Origin: Anaeramoeba flamelloides
Lineage: Eukaryota > Metamonada > Anaeramoebidae
Length of the DNA stretch: 64,000 nucleotides
NCBI GenBank assembly: GCA_027625915.1
Contig: JANTQA010000023.1
Span: 20,026,001 to 20,090,000 of the forward strand
Reading direction: 5' to 3'
Below, in pieces: positions 46,506 to 58,124 of the stretch. A model generated the notes under the pieces. The model did not search any database, was not told where the DNA came from, and was given only the letters and a program-made list of their open reading frames with translations. A program made the position numbers and the translations under genes. The stretch's first letter is position 1, and the number at the start of each line of letters is the position of its first letter.

Positions 46506-47141
46506 CAAAAAAATTGCCACACAAATCGGAATTGTGACGAGAATCCAAGCAAAATAAAAAAAAAAAAAAAAATTATTAAAATAGTGTTCTCATTTTAAAT
46601 CGATTAACCAGATTATACACTACCTTGAATATTTATTCACAGAACAAAAAAAAAAAAAATAAGGAATTTTCTTGTGAATTTTTATTCAAAAGTTAATCAA
46701 AAAGGGTCTTTGAAACCCAAAAAAACAAAATCATTAAAAAGAAAAAAAATATCAAATAAAAGAATTGATAAATAAAAAAATTAAAAAAAAAATTATGATA
46801 TTAAAAAAAATGGTAATTTCCTAGACTTGAACAAATACAAATAAAAAAGAAAATTTATATGAAAAATTATTTTATTTATTATTTTTATTTTTAATCATAC
46901 ATTTTTTTATCTATTTAATATCAATCTTTTACAGTCTTTACACTACCAGTTTCAAATTGTTTCTATATCAAATTTTGATGCTCATATATATTTGTCAAAT
47001 GTTTAAAAAAGGTAAAAGAAAATAGATAGATAAAATTTTTCATCAAACAAACTTGTATTGTGACAATTTTCAGACACACCATATATCACGGCTTTGAACA
47101 TTTTTCCAAAAAAAAATCTCTAAATTTTGGAGTTTTTTTAA

Positions 47142-47529
47142 TACACACAAGAGTAAACTTGAATGTTGTAAAAAATAGTATTTTTTGCAATTTTCGAGAT
47201 AAATAAAGAGTTCTATACAATTACCCACAATTTAGTAATAGTAAATATAATATCTGATTATATTAATAGACTAATAATAAATATAATTAAAAAATCGTTT
47301 GGTAAATACCTTTCTTTCCATTAGAAAAAAAAATCATTTTTCAAACAATGTATTGGTATTTACCAAACGATTTTATATTTAAAATCAATTTGATCCCAAA
47401 AATCAAAATGGTGATTTCTTTAACTATTAATAAATTGTGGGTAATTGTATAGAACTCTTTATTTATCTCGCAAATTGCAAAAAATACTAATTTTTACAAC
47501 ATTCAGATTTCCCCTTGTGCACTCATGTA
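47142..47529. mobile_element. TIR MITE (family I), about 390 bp
   Basis: The arms are about 85 bp and nearly identical as inverted copies: gagttctatacaattaccca on the left and its complement tgggtaattgtatagaactc on the right. A second, inner inverted pair (aaatcgtttggtaaatacc / ggtatttaccaaacgatttt) surrounds the centre. Non-coding. Confidence 0.8.
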
Positions 47530-47754
47530 ATTAACATTATTATAAATAACATTTTTGAAAAATATTTACTCCTATATTCGCTATTAATGGAAATTGCAAA
47601 AAAATGAAAATTTTCATTAATATTTTAATCATTATTGATTCACTGAATATTAAAATAATAATTTTTTTATTATAATAGCTAAATTTAATTTATAAAAATA
47701 TTTATTTTCAAAATTTGATTTTAAATGAGCTAATGATTTTGAAATGTGGTTTAC

Positions 47755-48310
47755 TTAAGGTTTACCATCCCTGAAATCTGAAAAAAAAATATCTTGTGTC
47801 GGGTTTAGTGACTTGTTAATTTGGTTCAAAGCTGATCGATCTTGGGCTTGATATGGATTTTAATAGGTTCAAAATTGCAATTTTTGACAATTTATTTTTT
47901 TTTTTCCGAAATCAGAATTGAAGAGTTTAAGATTATTAAATTGGTGGGTGTATAAGAATAAATTATGATTTTTGGGTTGTAGAAAAAAAATTTGATTTAC
48001 TTTTTTGTCTATTCACTCAATGAAAAAAAAATTTTTTAAAAATGCACCAAATAAAACCAAACTTAATAAAAAATTTCAATCAAAAACCCAAAAATCATAT
48101 TTTTTTAATACTTTACTTCCGAAAAATTATTCTTCCAGTCTTCGATTCTAATTTCGGAAAAAAAAAAATAAATTGTCAAAAATTGTAATTCTGAACCTAT
48201 TAAAATCCATACCAAGCTCAAGATCGATCAGCTTTGAACCAAATTAACAAATGGTAAAAAACAATACAAGATAATCTCTTTTGAAATTTCAGGGATTGTA
48301 AACCTTAAGG
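47755..48310. mobile_element. Family-H palindromic MITE, long copy with nested palindrome
   Basis: The outer arms match the compact H copy: taaggtttaccatccctgaa on the left and tcagggattgtaaaccttaa on the right. Where the compact copy turns round directly, this one carries another inverted-repeat block of about 290 bp. That block starts gacaatttatttttttt and its mirror ends aaataaattgtc. I read it as a second element inserted at the dyad. Confidence 0.7.
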
Positions 48311-48828
48311 TAATCAAAGTTTTACTTAAAAACTCTATAGACAACTCACTTTAGTGAACTTTAGGTAGGTTTATTACTGAGTTCAAACAAAAATTAGGTT
48401 ATTTCTAAATAGGATTTGATTTTAAATATTTGCAATTAGAGAACTTTTTTCCTAATTTTCACGATTAAAGATCTTTTAAGGGATTTTTTTCATTTCAGGT
48501 ATTTTTTTGACTACTAAAAAAGAAATAATCACTTGTCTACACTTTTTTCTTCAATGTTTGATTCCTTCTCGCAGAGGGTACAAATTACCGAGAGTTCTGA
48601 AAACTTGACAATTAAGCTAAATAACAAAATGATCAAGATCTCAAAAATTTGCAAGTTGAAAGAATAAATTTTACATGATCTTCAAAATTTCAATTTGAAT
48701 TCATGTTTCCATCAGGTATGATGGTTTTTTGATTCTCTTTCCTCACGATGTACAAATTTTTTTTCTTTTTGAGTTTTCAAAAAAAAAAGTCCATTTCATT
48801 ATTTGTTATTGTTATTTAAGAAGAACTA

Positions 48829-49094
48829 ATGGGTAATTTCAAGCCAAGAAACAAAATCAAAAACCGAAAAAAGGGGTCATATCTTAAAAAACTTTCAAAA
48901 TGTTCAGATGCGATAGCCATTGTTGGGCATGATGGGAAATTTCTTTTTGCAAATGAGGGATGTAAAATGTATTTTGGTTTTTCAGGCTTAGACGCACAAA
49001 CAAAAACAATTGGTGATCTAAAGCCTAAGTCTCAGTCACACGTAGGCATGAATAACCTTGTGTATGCGGCTCATGAAATCAAAATTGCAAACAT
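48829..49094 (+). CDS. PAS–RGS protein, exon 1 (first half of PAS)
   Basis: First exon of a proposed 533-aa protein (exons 48829-49094, 49270-49544, 55647-55860, 59075-59921; 1602 nt, 534 codons with stop). The ATG at 48829 gives MGNFKPRNKIKNRKKG, a basic start, then a PAS core: SDAIAIVGHDGKFLFANEGC, MYFGFSGLD, the IGDLKPKSQSH helix, and helix NNLVYAAHEIKIAN. PAS domains sense small ligands, redox state or partners. The donor at 49095 (cat|gtaatt) is phase 2. Reading through ends two codons later, whereas splicing to 49270 restores the rest of the PAS fold, so the intron is well supported. Composition is GC-richer than the RGS exon. Confidence 0.82.
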
Positions 49095-49269
49095 GTAATT
49101 ATTTTGATTCTTCTTTTTTTTTTTTTTTTCTTTTCCCCCAAGAAAAGCTTGTTAAAGTGTTCTTTTTTTCTTTGTGGCGAGGATTTTTCAAACACAATTT
49201 TAAAATGATCCCATCCAAAACCTATGATTTTATTTTCTTTTTCAAACCTACCAAATATAAAACCAAAAG
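49095..49269 (+). other. Intron 1 of the PAS–RGS gene (175 nt)
   Basis: Runs from gtaattattttg to accaaaag. A nearer AG at 49140-49141, after a T/C tract, puts a stop in frame almost at once. The AG at 49268-49269 is in phase 2 and yields MLHKKQKRTFIWFF, which fits the PAS beta sheet. Confidence 0.65.
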
Positions 49270-49544
49270 GCTCCATAAAAAACAAAAAAGAACATTTATC
49301 TGGTTTTTCACTCCTTACGATCAAAAAATCCAAACACACCTACAACTAACCTTAATTGAGATTGGTGGGGTGTTAGCTGTCCAAGTTTTGATCAAACCCG
49401 AGAAAAAGGCGTCACAATTGAGAAAATCTATAAGCAGAGAATCAATACTCCAAAATCAAAAGAGTGAAAGTTTGGAAAAGTCACAAAGCAACAAACAAAT
49501 CGAAAATCGACAGCGAGATCTTACAACAAAACAAACCCCAAAAA
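49270..49544 (+). CDS. PAS–RGS protein, exon 2 (second half of PAS, linker)
   Basis: Residues about 89-180. RTFIWFFTPYDQKIQTHLQL, TLIEIGG and VLAVQVLIKP are the last three strands of the PAS fold. A basic, serine- and glutamine-rich linker follows (RKSISRESILQNQKSESLEK). The donor aaaaa|gtagga at 49545 is phase 1. Past it the frame becomes phenylalanine-rich and ends at 49645, so either the gene splices on, as proposed, or a short PAS protein ends here. Confidence 0.75.
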
Positions 49545-50334
49545 GTAGGACTTTTTATTTTTTTTGCCTTGTTTTTTTCGTTTTATTTCCAAACATTTGG
49601 CTTTCGGATTATTTTTTACAAACTTTTAGTTTTCTGATTATTTGATAAAAAGGGTTTGAAGGGGAAGCCCAACAACCTCAAAAACCTTCAAAAATTTGTC
49701 TTTAAATTTTTTCTAACTTTTGTTTGAGAGTCTTTTTGAAAGATATTTTTTCGAACTGTCATTTGAAAACAAAAAAAATTTTTTTCATCTTTTCTTTTCT
49801 CTTTCTAAAATAAACAAAACAAAAGTCTTCAAATTCAATAAAAAATCACCAAAGTTCCCCTTCTAAAACGGAAGATCAGCGTCTAACCAATTTAATCTTT
49901 TAAAATGTTGAAATTTTCAAAAAGATCTTTGGAACATTCTTTTGGTAAGCAGAATAAGCATTATTTTATTTGTTTTCTTTTTGAGCTGTTAATGAACAGA
50001 CAAATAAAAATAAACCACTCACAAACATAAATGTTTAATAGTGAGTTGTTTATTGTTTCATACTGATTGGTAAAGAAAAACTATCATCCCGTAAAAAATA
50101 TTTTGATTTTGTTAGATGTTTTGTGAGAAAGTAAAAATTACTTTGGCAAAATTATTGCAATTCAAGAACTAAAAAGTTTCAAATTTGAGACTCTTTGTTC
50201 CTACTGCGAAAAAAAAAAAAAACGGGAGATACGATAAAAAAGGTGTAGCTTTTAAAATCTAAAAGAAGGATGGTTGACAAAAAACTGGCTGTCAATTGTT
50301 TTTGATCAATTAAAAATATTTTGAAAAATGACAA

Positions 50335-51505
50335 AACACCATCATTAAAAAATTTTTTCCAAAAAAAATCAAAGATTTGCTAATTTTTCACTTTTTGATA
50401 ACTTCACTAATGTTAAACACCAATCGTGTTTATAAAAGATCTTGGATCAAAAAATTTATTTTTTGGGGTATTTCGCAATTTAAGTTGGAAAATCCAATTT
50501 TCCAGGTTCTCTATTAAGATTTTTTTCAAGTTTAATAGGAAAAAATTTGAAGAATTTTTATTTCTACAGTAAAGGGGTTATAATAATATGTTTTAAAAGT
50601 ATTTTATATTTAATCAATACCCATCAAACTGATAACCAATTATTTTGACTATTATGGAATTATTTATTGATATAAATTGCAAAAAATATTTTTTTTTTGA
50701 TTGTCCGTTAGGTTTTCTTGGGTTTTCTGTTTATTTGTGAAGTGTTCTAGTTTTTTTTGAGGTTTTCTATTTTATTTAGAAAATCTATTGATTTTTGTTA
50801 GGTTTTTTTTGTGTTTTCTATTTATTTGGGAAATCAATAGATTTTAATTCGGTTTTTTTTACTTTAGAAATAAATAGAAAACTCAAAAAAACCTAGAACA
50901 CTTTAAAGATAAAACAGAAAACCTCAAGAAAACTGCCATTAGGTTTTTTTTACCTTTTGAAATAAAAAGAAAATTGAATAAAATTTTCTTTTCATTTCAA
51001 AAATTAAAAAAAAACCTAGGCACTTTACTGCACTCTACGGCACTTGGCGGACACTTCTGTTGTTTTTTTTTTAATTTTTGAAATAAACCGAAAATTTTAT
51101 GCAATTTTCTTTTTCTTTCAAAAAGTAAAAAAAAACCTAGGACACCCTCTTCAATAATTATCATCAGGAATTTTTTTTCTTTGTTTCAGTTTTATTAGAT
51201 GAGTACAATCTTTTCAAACTATTCGTTGTTATCTATCAAAGTAAATGTATCTAAGATAAATTAAACTATAATTCATTCTTCAGTTTATTTGGAATTTTTT
51301 ACCTGAAAAAGACCCTTTTTTCTAGACTAGAGGCTTTTACAAAAGGTGGTTATCCTAACAACAATAAATAAAATAGTTCCATGAATTAAAAGTTCTGGAA
51401 TTTTGATTATATTGTGAATAAAATTTATTATTCAAGATGAAAGGTTAAGAAATGGAATAGTTTTGTATAACTTTTTTTTTTTTCAATTTTATTTTTTCAT
51501 GCTAG
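50335..51505 (+). repeat. Family-D repeat, copy 1 (about 1.17 kb)
   Basis: Colinear with 62045-62965. Shared strings are aagttggaaaatccaatttt, aataggaaaaaatttga, the gttttctgtttatttg blocks, gcacttg with ggcgga or acggga, ttttttctaga and acaataataaat, and the right edge tttcaattttattttttcat. Non-coding. Outer terminal repeats are not obvious. Confidence 0.6.
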
Positions 51506-51534
51506 TGAATACTTTCCCATTTGAGAGATAAATA

Positions 51535-51600
51535 TATAAACTGTTGAGTTCCCATTAATCTTTCAAAACAGGTTATATATTTATCTCTCAAATGAGAAAG
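51535..51600. repeat. Short hairpin
   Basis: ctttcccatttgagagataa is mirrored by ttatctctcaaatgagaaag about 25 bp later; the stem is about 24 bp with one or two mismatches. Confidence 0.7.
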
Positions 51601-51700
51601 TATTTTGTGATTTTTACTAATATTTTCAATTGAAAAAAAAACAATTGAAAGTCAGTTTTTTTTCGACCATCCAGATTTTGATTTTAAAAGGTTGATTTTT

Positions 51701-51836
51701 TTTTATAAATTTTACAAATTAAATTGTTAACCTTATCAAAAATGATCAAATCACCAGACTTTTTAAAAGTTGATAAAAATTCAAATGGGAATTAAAACTT
51801 TTTAATAATCATGCCATCTAATTTATATTTTCTTAA
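51701..51836. repeat. Left arm of a 2-kb-spaced inverted repeat
   Basis: About 125 bp (including tgatcaaatcaccagacttt) is nearly identical to the reverse complement of 53854-53979. The arms may be the TIRs of a 2.3-kb element now carrying a nested family-G copy, or a rearranged pair. Confidence 0.75.
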
Positions 51837-52329
51837 TTTCAATTCCATCAAGATCTTTCAAGAATATTATTGGAAAATTCAAATATTTTATATTTTTAAT
51901 TGTAAAAGCAGTAAAAATGAGTAAAAAGTGCATTTTAGAGGGAAAATGAGATCTGATAAATTCTAACTTTCAGAAATATACTGTTAATTGTAAAATAAAG
52001 GGATCAAAATTTTCATTTAACTTTACAAAAAAATCACACAATTAAGAATTAGAAAAACTCAAAGCTTACAATTCAAAAAAGGGAAATAAATAATTTAAGA
52101 TTCTGTAAAGAATTAAAATTTTGAAATGTTCCATCATTTATAAAATATAATTTTGAAAAGCTGAATGGAAATTTTGTTCCCTTTATTTTTCAACAAACAG
52201 TGCCTTAATAATTAGTCAAAATTATTGTGTCGGTACTTGAATAAAAAACCCTTCTTATTAAGATAAACCAATTGTGAAACTGTTCAATTTCTGGATTTTT
52301 CCATTTTTAATTGTAAGTCTTAATACCTT

Positions 52330-52806
52330 ATCAAAGAAACACATTCCCAAAGCCTATAATCTATGTTCACAATAGAATCTTTACCTTTTTTTCTTTCAAT
52401 TTAACATCTAATTTACGACCCAATAGTCTACCTAAGTTTAAATAAATTTTGAAAGTAAACTCCTTGGTATTTTCAGTAAAATTTATATTATGAATGAATT
52501 TAGTTCAAAATTTTTTGTAATATTCTCAATTTTTATTAAATTTTTTGGTTTTTTTGATTACGATATAATCAACTCTTTTTTTTTTTTTTTTAAATAAATT
52601 TTCCAATTCGATCCTTCATTTTTAGTTTTTCTTTTGATAATAAATGAACTCAAAAAAATCAACACAATATTGTTTTTGTTTAGGGTTTATTTTCGATTTC
52701 TTTGATTCAGTTGTTACAGAATTTCTCTAAAAAAGAAACACTATTTTATTTTGAAACACATATTTTAAACTTTTCTGAATGTATTATTTTTACAACAGTA
52801 GAACCT
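52330..52806 (+). mobile_element. Family-G TIR element, diverged copy
   Basis: Colinear with 44030-44503: aaagcctataatctatgttc at the left, acctaagtttaaataaattt inside, and tgtattatttttacaacagt at the right. More diverged than the other copies. It lies between the two inverted arms described above. Confidence 0.55.
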
Positions 52807-53270
52807 GAAAAAAATCATTTTTTTTTTTTCAAAAATAACATTAAATGGTAATATTCTGGATTCTGGGTACAAAGGGGTTGATATAAAATCCAGATTACCA
52901 AAGAAACACTTATTTTTAAAATAACATTTAAAATTACAAATATAAATTATTGTGATAATCCTTGGTTTTTAATAAGATTTTGTTTTAAAATAAAGTACTG
53001 AGTTTTACAACAATCTACATGAAGGTTATTGATGGAATTGATATTAAGGACTATTCGAATTTTATGCTCTGTGGGGGTTAAAATAAAATACTATAAACAG
53101 AAAAAAAGCTTTAAACGACAATAAATTGAGGAAAAGTCAAAATATTGCAATTTTTGGGAATTTTGTGATTTTTTAGATTTTGACTAAAATCATTTATTGA
53201 TCCAAAAACTTATTAGTTTTCCCTTACAAAACAAGGCAAAACTAAAAAGCTATTTTTTTTGATATTAAGA

Positions 53271-53360
53271 AAATGCTACTCCACTTTCTTTTCAAGTATA
53301 TTTATACTCTATCAATACACTCTAACATACTTGAAAAGAAAGTGGAGTGACATTTTCCTA
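53271..53360. repeat. Hairpin with 23-bp stem
   Basis: gctactccactttcttttca / agtat on the left is complementary to atacttgaaaagaaagtggagtg-type sequence on the right, with a loop of about 30 nt. A short palindromic insert or snap-back element. Confidence 0.7.
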
Positions 53361-53853
53361 ATGAAATTTTTTTCTTCAAAATTTGTTGAGAATAATTTGG
53401 ATTTGAGCATTCAAAAAAATAAATAAGTAAAAAAAAAAAAGTCAACAGCCGACTTTTTAATTCAAACACAACTCAGAAGTGATTGGAAAAGAAAAGTTTT
53501 GGGGAATAAATAACAACCCCATTAACTAAATCAATACACTTAGCATTTGAATATGCAACCAAAAAAAATTAACCCAAAAAAAAATTCAGCATCAAATAAG
53601 CCAATTTAGATACACCAATGAAGAAAGCAAGGAATTCTTTATTTTATCAAGAATACTATTAAATTTGTGAAGAGAAAATAACAACGGTGTTAAATTCAAC
53701 CTAAAAATGGCTTTGCCAAACTCAAAATTTTTCAAAAAAAACCTAAATTTTTCATATTAGCAGGATTACTTAGATCAAGTTTCTTTTAAGTCTATAAATA
53801 TGTTACTAAGTGGAAAAAGAATATCCACTAACCATAAAATTCTGATAATCCTT

Positions 53854-53979
53854 AAGAAAATATAAATTAGATGGCATGATTATTAAAAAGTTTTAATTCC
53901 CATTTGAATTTTTATCAACTTTTAAAAAGTCTGGTGATTTGATCATTTTTGATAAGGTTAACAATTAAATTTATAAAAT
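53854..53979. repeat. Right arm of a 2-kb-spaced inverted repeat
   Basis: Partner of 51701-51836, including aaagtctggtgatttgatca. The near identity of AT-rich, non-coding arms implies recent origin or continuing gene conversion. Confidence 0.75.
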
Positions 53980-54898
53980 TTCAAAAAAAAAAAGTAACTT
54001 TTTTTTTTCTCAACTCACTTTTTTTTCACAATGGTTAATTTAGTATTATTAACAATAATAGAGTCGTTAAGTGGATGACATAATCATAAACTTAAACATT
54101 TCTAAAGTCTTTTGATCAATTTATATTAAAAAAGATGAATTTTACAAAAATTTTAATTTTATTGATTGTTTTTATTTTACGAGATGTAAAATTCCTATTT
54201 TTTCTTTTGAAAAAATAAATAAAAAGTATTTTTTAGCTTAAAAGGTAGAAAGAAAAATTTCATTTGATTAAAGATCAAAGTTTTCAAGTCATTGATCAAT
54301 TAAAATAATAACGGGTATTTAACAGAGTTAAATAACTTTTAAATATTTTTTTTTTCATTTTGATAATATTCACAATTAAAATTCCAGAGGAAAAATGAAA
54401 AAAAAATAAAAAATAATAAAAAAAAATATAATAAAGAAAAATTTTGTGAATCTTCTTTCTTTTTTTGTTGAAATAAAAAATCTGAAATACAAGCAAAAAA
54501 AAAACAACAAATAAAAATAAAAAAACAAATTTGCAATTTAAGAAAACCATTCCCTTTACAAATTTCCTAAATAATAAAATGTTACTAAGAATAATCCTCA
54601 CAATTAATGTAAAAATCTTAAAAACTATGGTAGGTTTTTGTGAACAAAAAAATCATGTTGCCTATATTTTGTTTTTTGAAAGTTCATTGTTATCTTGAAA
54701 TATCAATCATACTCAACATGCAAGCAAACTAATTTTTCATTGATCTTTAATATTGAAATATTTTGGAAAAAAATCCACCATAAGCAACACAATAACAAAA
54801 CTTTTTTTTTTTATTTAAAATTATTCAACATTTAACAATTGTATCTTCCTTTTTATATTTTTTGGTAAAGTTATCATGATTTAAGGTTTAGATACATA

Positions 54899-55097
54899 CA
54901 GTCAGTTTCGAATTCAAGGCACAAACTTTCAACAAAATTTAAGGCACAAAAAAATCTCAAATTAAGGAACAAAATTTGGAATTTTTTTTTACACAAATTA
55001 TTTTTATTGAATCTAAATTTTGTACCTTAATTTGAGATTTTTATTGTGCCTTAATTTTAGTTAAAGTTTGTGCCTTAAAAGTGGATCTAGCTATGTG
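54899..55097. mobile_element. Family-C hairpin MITE, copy 2
   Basis: About 199 bp, with cagtcagtttcgaattcaag at the left and TA just outside. The right end is more changed (gtggatctagctatg). Inner aaggcacaaa motifs are retained. It lies in the proposed PAS–RGS intron. Confidence 0.75.
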
Positions 55098-55646
55098 TAA
55101 ATTCACAAAATAAATAATTCTGTTTTTTTTTTTTTGACATTACATTATGTGATTCATTTTCTTTTTCATGAGAATTTTTGATAATTTTTCAGAGCAAAGA
55201 TAAGAGTTCAAATAAATATCAAAATATTTTTGAAGTTAATTGTTTTTTTTTTTTTTTTTTTTTTTTTTTGGGGGGGGGTGTTCGTTATTGTTCAATCTAT
55301 TTCCAAATGAAAGTGGTGAGTAAAGATTATTCTTCAATGACTCAAATGTAAATGTAGTTCTTTATTGGGAAAAGTTGTTTGTTTTAAAAACAAATAATTT
55401 TAAACTATTTGGTGGTGTTATACACAAAAAAATGATATTCTACACCATTTTTTTTTTACTTAAATGAAGGCTTTAGAATTATATATTTGGGTTTATCAAT
55501 TATTTGTGGCTTTAGCAAAGAAAAAAATGTTAATTTTTTATGATAAAATAGTATATTAATGGCATATATCGATTATTTATTTTGATATAATTTATTAAAT
55601 AAATATTGTTTCTAAATTGATATTTTATTTACTATTTATATAAAAG

Positions 55647-55860
55647 ATGAACTCAATACTATTCTTAAACGAATTGGGGGATCAGATTCTAATAGTCAAT
55701 TAAATGGTATAAATATAAATAAAGATAAAATTATAAATGAATCAAAAAGAATTCGAATATTAAAGAAAGAAAATGATGATATACATAGAATTTATTTAGA
55801 ATTGATCAAAAAAAGAAATATTACTCTTGAAAAGCTGGGATTTTTAACCAAAAAAAAGTT
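55647..55860 (+). CDS. PAS–RGS protein, exon 3 (charged helical linker)
   Basis: Residues about 181-252. The exon has a clear donor (aagtt|gtaagattt) and a TA-rich acceptor (ataaaag|atgaac). The open phase reads ELNTILKRIGGSDSNSQLNG, then SKRIRILKKENDDIHRIYLE and ITLEKLGFLTKKK, a lysine-rich helical stretch that may form a coiled coil. Its ends are phase 1 and phase 2. These match exon 2 upstream and exon 4 downstream, so it was placed in this gene. It is too short to be a gene by itself. An internal ATG at 55647 is out of frame. Confidence 0.65.
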
Positions 55861-56391
55861 GTAAGATTTATTTTTAATTTTTATTTTTAATATTATTATT
55901 ATTAGTTTTATTTTTATTTTTTTTTTAAAAAAAAAAGGTTTTTTTTTCGGATCTAATGGATATTGTTTGTGAAATTGGTTGTTGATATGTTATATGATAA
56001 GAATAATTTTATCAAATTCTATATTTTTTTCAAATTTATTCTATAAATTGTAATTTTTTTTGTACAAATATTGAAAAATTAAATCATTTTATTCGATTTG
56101 GAGATTGATATTAAAAGGTAAGTCTCATTGCAACCAAGAAGAATTTAGAAAATCGCATTAGCATAAATATAATTAAGATATCTTGCTTTTAATTTTGGAC
56201 AAAATTAATTTAAATTTTATTATTTTTCGGTTTTAGAAACTTTTTGTCTTTTTCAATAGTAAAGCTTAAATTGAATAAAATGTGTAAATTCTTTCAATAG
56301 ATTCTATCTTTGAATTTGCCATATATAATAAAAGATAATATAATGGAGACTGATTTTTCAAAAGTGTTTTGGTGAGAATAAGAAAAGAAAA

Positions 56392-57261
56392 TTTAAGGGT
56401 CTAATCATTTACCCCGGATTTGCTCCATACCCAAGGTGTGATCTGAGACCAAAAAGGGTATTGTGAAATATCCCTTCTTTTGGTTGACAAAATTCAAATA
56501 ACAAAAAAAAAAATTTCATTGGATCTCTTTACAAAAAATTCAATTAATAAAAAAAAGTTTAAAAGACCTCTAGTTAGAAAATTCAGCTATCAAAAAAAAA
56601 ATTTTTTCGGATTCTTTATACCTAAAAAATTTTCTTAAATAAAAAACGGAATCTAAAGTATCAAAATATAAAAAAAAAAAAAAAAAATATTGGATCTCTT
56701 TGGAAAAAAATTATATTCAAAAAAAACGTCAAAAAAGAATTCTCACTTTCAAAAAATCAAAATTTAGAAAAAAAAAATTCATCTTTTCTTATCGTATATT
56801 TCCAAATGGTTTTATTTCTATAATTTAAAACAAATTGATTTCTAGGAGTACACAATCAATTTAATTCGATTTAATCCGATTTGTTATTATTTTGTAACCC
56901 TCTAAATTTGACCAAGTAAGGATTTATGTAATATTCTTTCAATAAAAATAACTCATTTGAAAAATAAAAAAAAGAAAAAAAAAATCACCAAGATCTCAAA
57001 AAGTGACAAAGAGTGACACTTTAAAATCAATACGGTTGTTTTCAAAATTGTAATTTACAACTATTCTAATTGGAAATTGAGTGTCGCTTTTTAGGTGCTT
57101 TTTTCTAAAAATGTCGTCGTCTTTGGTTGTTGGATTTTGGAGATCGATAGTACACCATAGGTTGGTTGGTTTTAGATTGGTCTTAGGTACTCATAAATTT
57201 TACTAAAAAGTTTTTTTCCATTTCAGAAAAAAATTTTTCACCATAATGACTCAACCCTTAA
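56392..57261. mobile_element. Family-B MITE, copy 2
   Basis: About 870 bp, longer than copy 1 because of duplicated A-rich aaaaaatttcattgg-type units in the middle. Ends are ttaagggtctaatcattt and the complement of aatgactcaacccttaa, a TIR of about 17 bp starting TTAAGGGT, next to TTAA-like flanks. Confidence 0.7.
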
Positions 57262-58124
57262 CAAAAATTTTCACATGTATTGGGATCTAAAAAGCCAATA
57301 ATTGTGTAATAACTAGAATCATTTTTTTGATCTCTCTTCAAATTATCTGATTCTTCATGTTCAAAATCAAAGGGGGGTTGTATTAGAAATTTAAATTCGT
57401 TTTTTTAAACTTAAGGGTGGATGTATAGAAGTGGTATTGTTGTTTGTGTGTTTATTTTAAATTTGATGGATAAGGCAAATTACTTAAGAAGATAAATATC
57501 GAAAAAAATTGAAAAAAACAAAAAAGTTTTTCGAGAACTGTGAAATGTGTGTGTGTGTGTGTATGTTGTTATAAAAAGTATTATCAAAATGATTTTGTTA
57601 TTATTATTATTTTAACTATAATTACAAATAATTATTTAATTCTTCTTTTTAGTTTTTGCTTTCTTCTTTTTTTTTATCAATTTTTCTTAATTCCAATGAG
57701 TAATCCAAAATAATTGATTTTCTTTTTTCTATTATTCTCAATACATTAGGATATTTTCTGTATAAATTCATTTTTTGATAAAATTTTCATTTTTTTTTTT
57801 TTTTTTTTTGAGATTATTATTATTAGTTTAAAAATTAGTTTATGATAAACCCTTTTTACAAAATCAATTATTTTGATATTCTTTCAAACTATTTTATATT
57901 TTTCTTTATATTCAATCCCTATAGATTTTTTAAAAATATTTAAAGAATACAAATTATTGTAAAAAAATTAATTTCAAATAGTTGATAAAACTTTTAATTG
58001 TGGACTTATTTGTCTATAATTCTTTTATATTTTTTTTAAAATCTAAACAAGATGGCTATTATTTCTCGTTTGAAAATTAATAATTTTTTCATTGGGATAA
58101 TGTTTCCTTCAAGTAAGAGGAATC

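Larger units (their letters stand above)
46475..48828. other. Spacer with two palindromic elements
   Basis: Besides the elements at 47142-47529 and 47755-48310, the stretch is AT-rich. 46540-46900 has A homopolymers and likely contains the 3' end of the 217-aa transcript. 48313-48828 is the immediate 5' flank of the PAS–RGS gene, with no motif I can name. Confidence 0.4.
49545..55646 (+). other. Proposed intron 2 of the PAS–RGS gene (6102 nt)
   Basis: Donor gtagga, acceptor tataaaag, both phase 1. It holds a family-D copy, a small hairpin (51535-51600), an inverted pair (51701-51836 with 53854-53979), a G copy, another hairpin (53271-53360) and a family-C hairpin. If PAS and RGS are separate genes, part of this is intergenic. 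Confidence 0.45.

Noticed and set aside
49095-49141. Shorter 47-nt intron in the PAS exon, ending after a T/C tract
   Set aside because: The acceptor looks better, but it gives a stop within five codons and breaks the PAS fold; the AG at 49268-49269 restores it.
54296-54601. 101-codon minus-strand frame rich in phenylalanine and lysine
   Set aside because: Homopolymer-driven, inside a proposed intron, with no motif.
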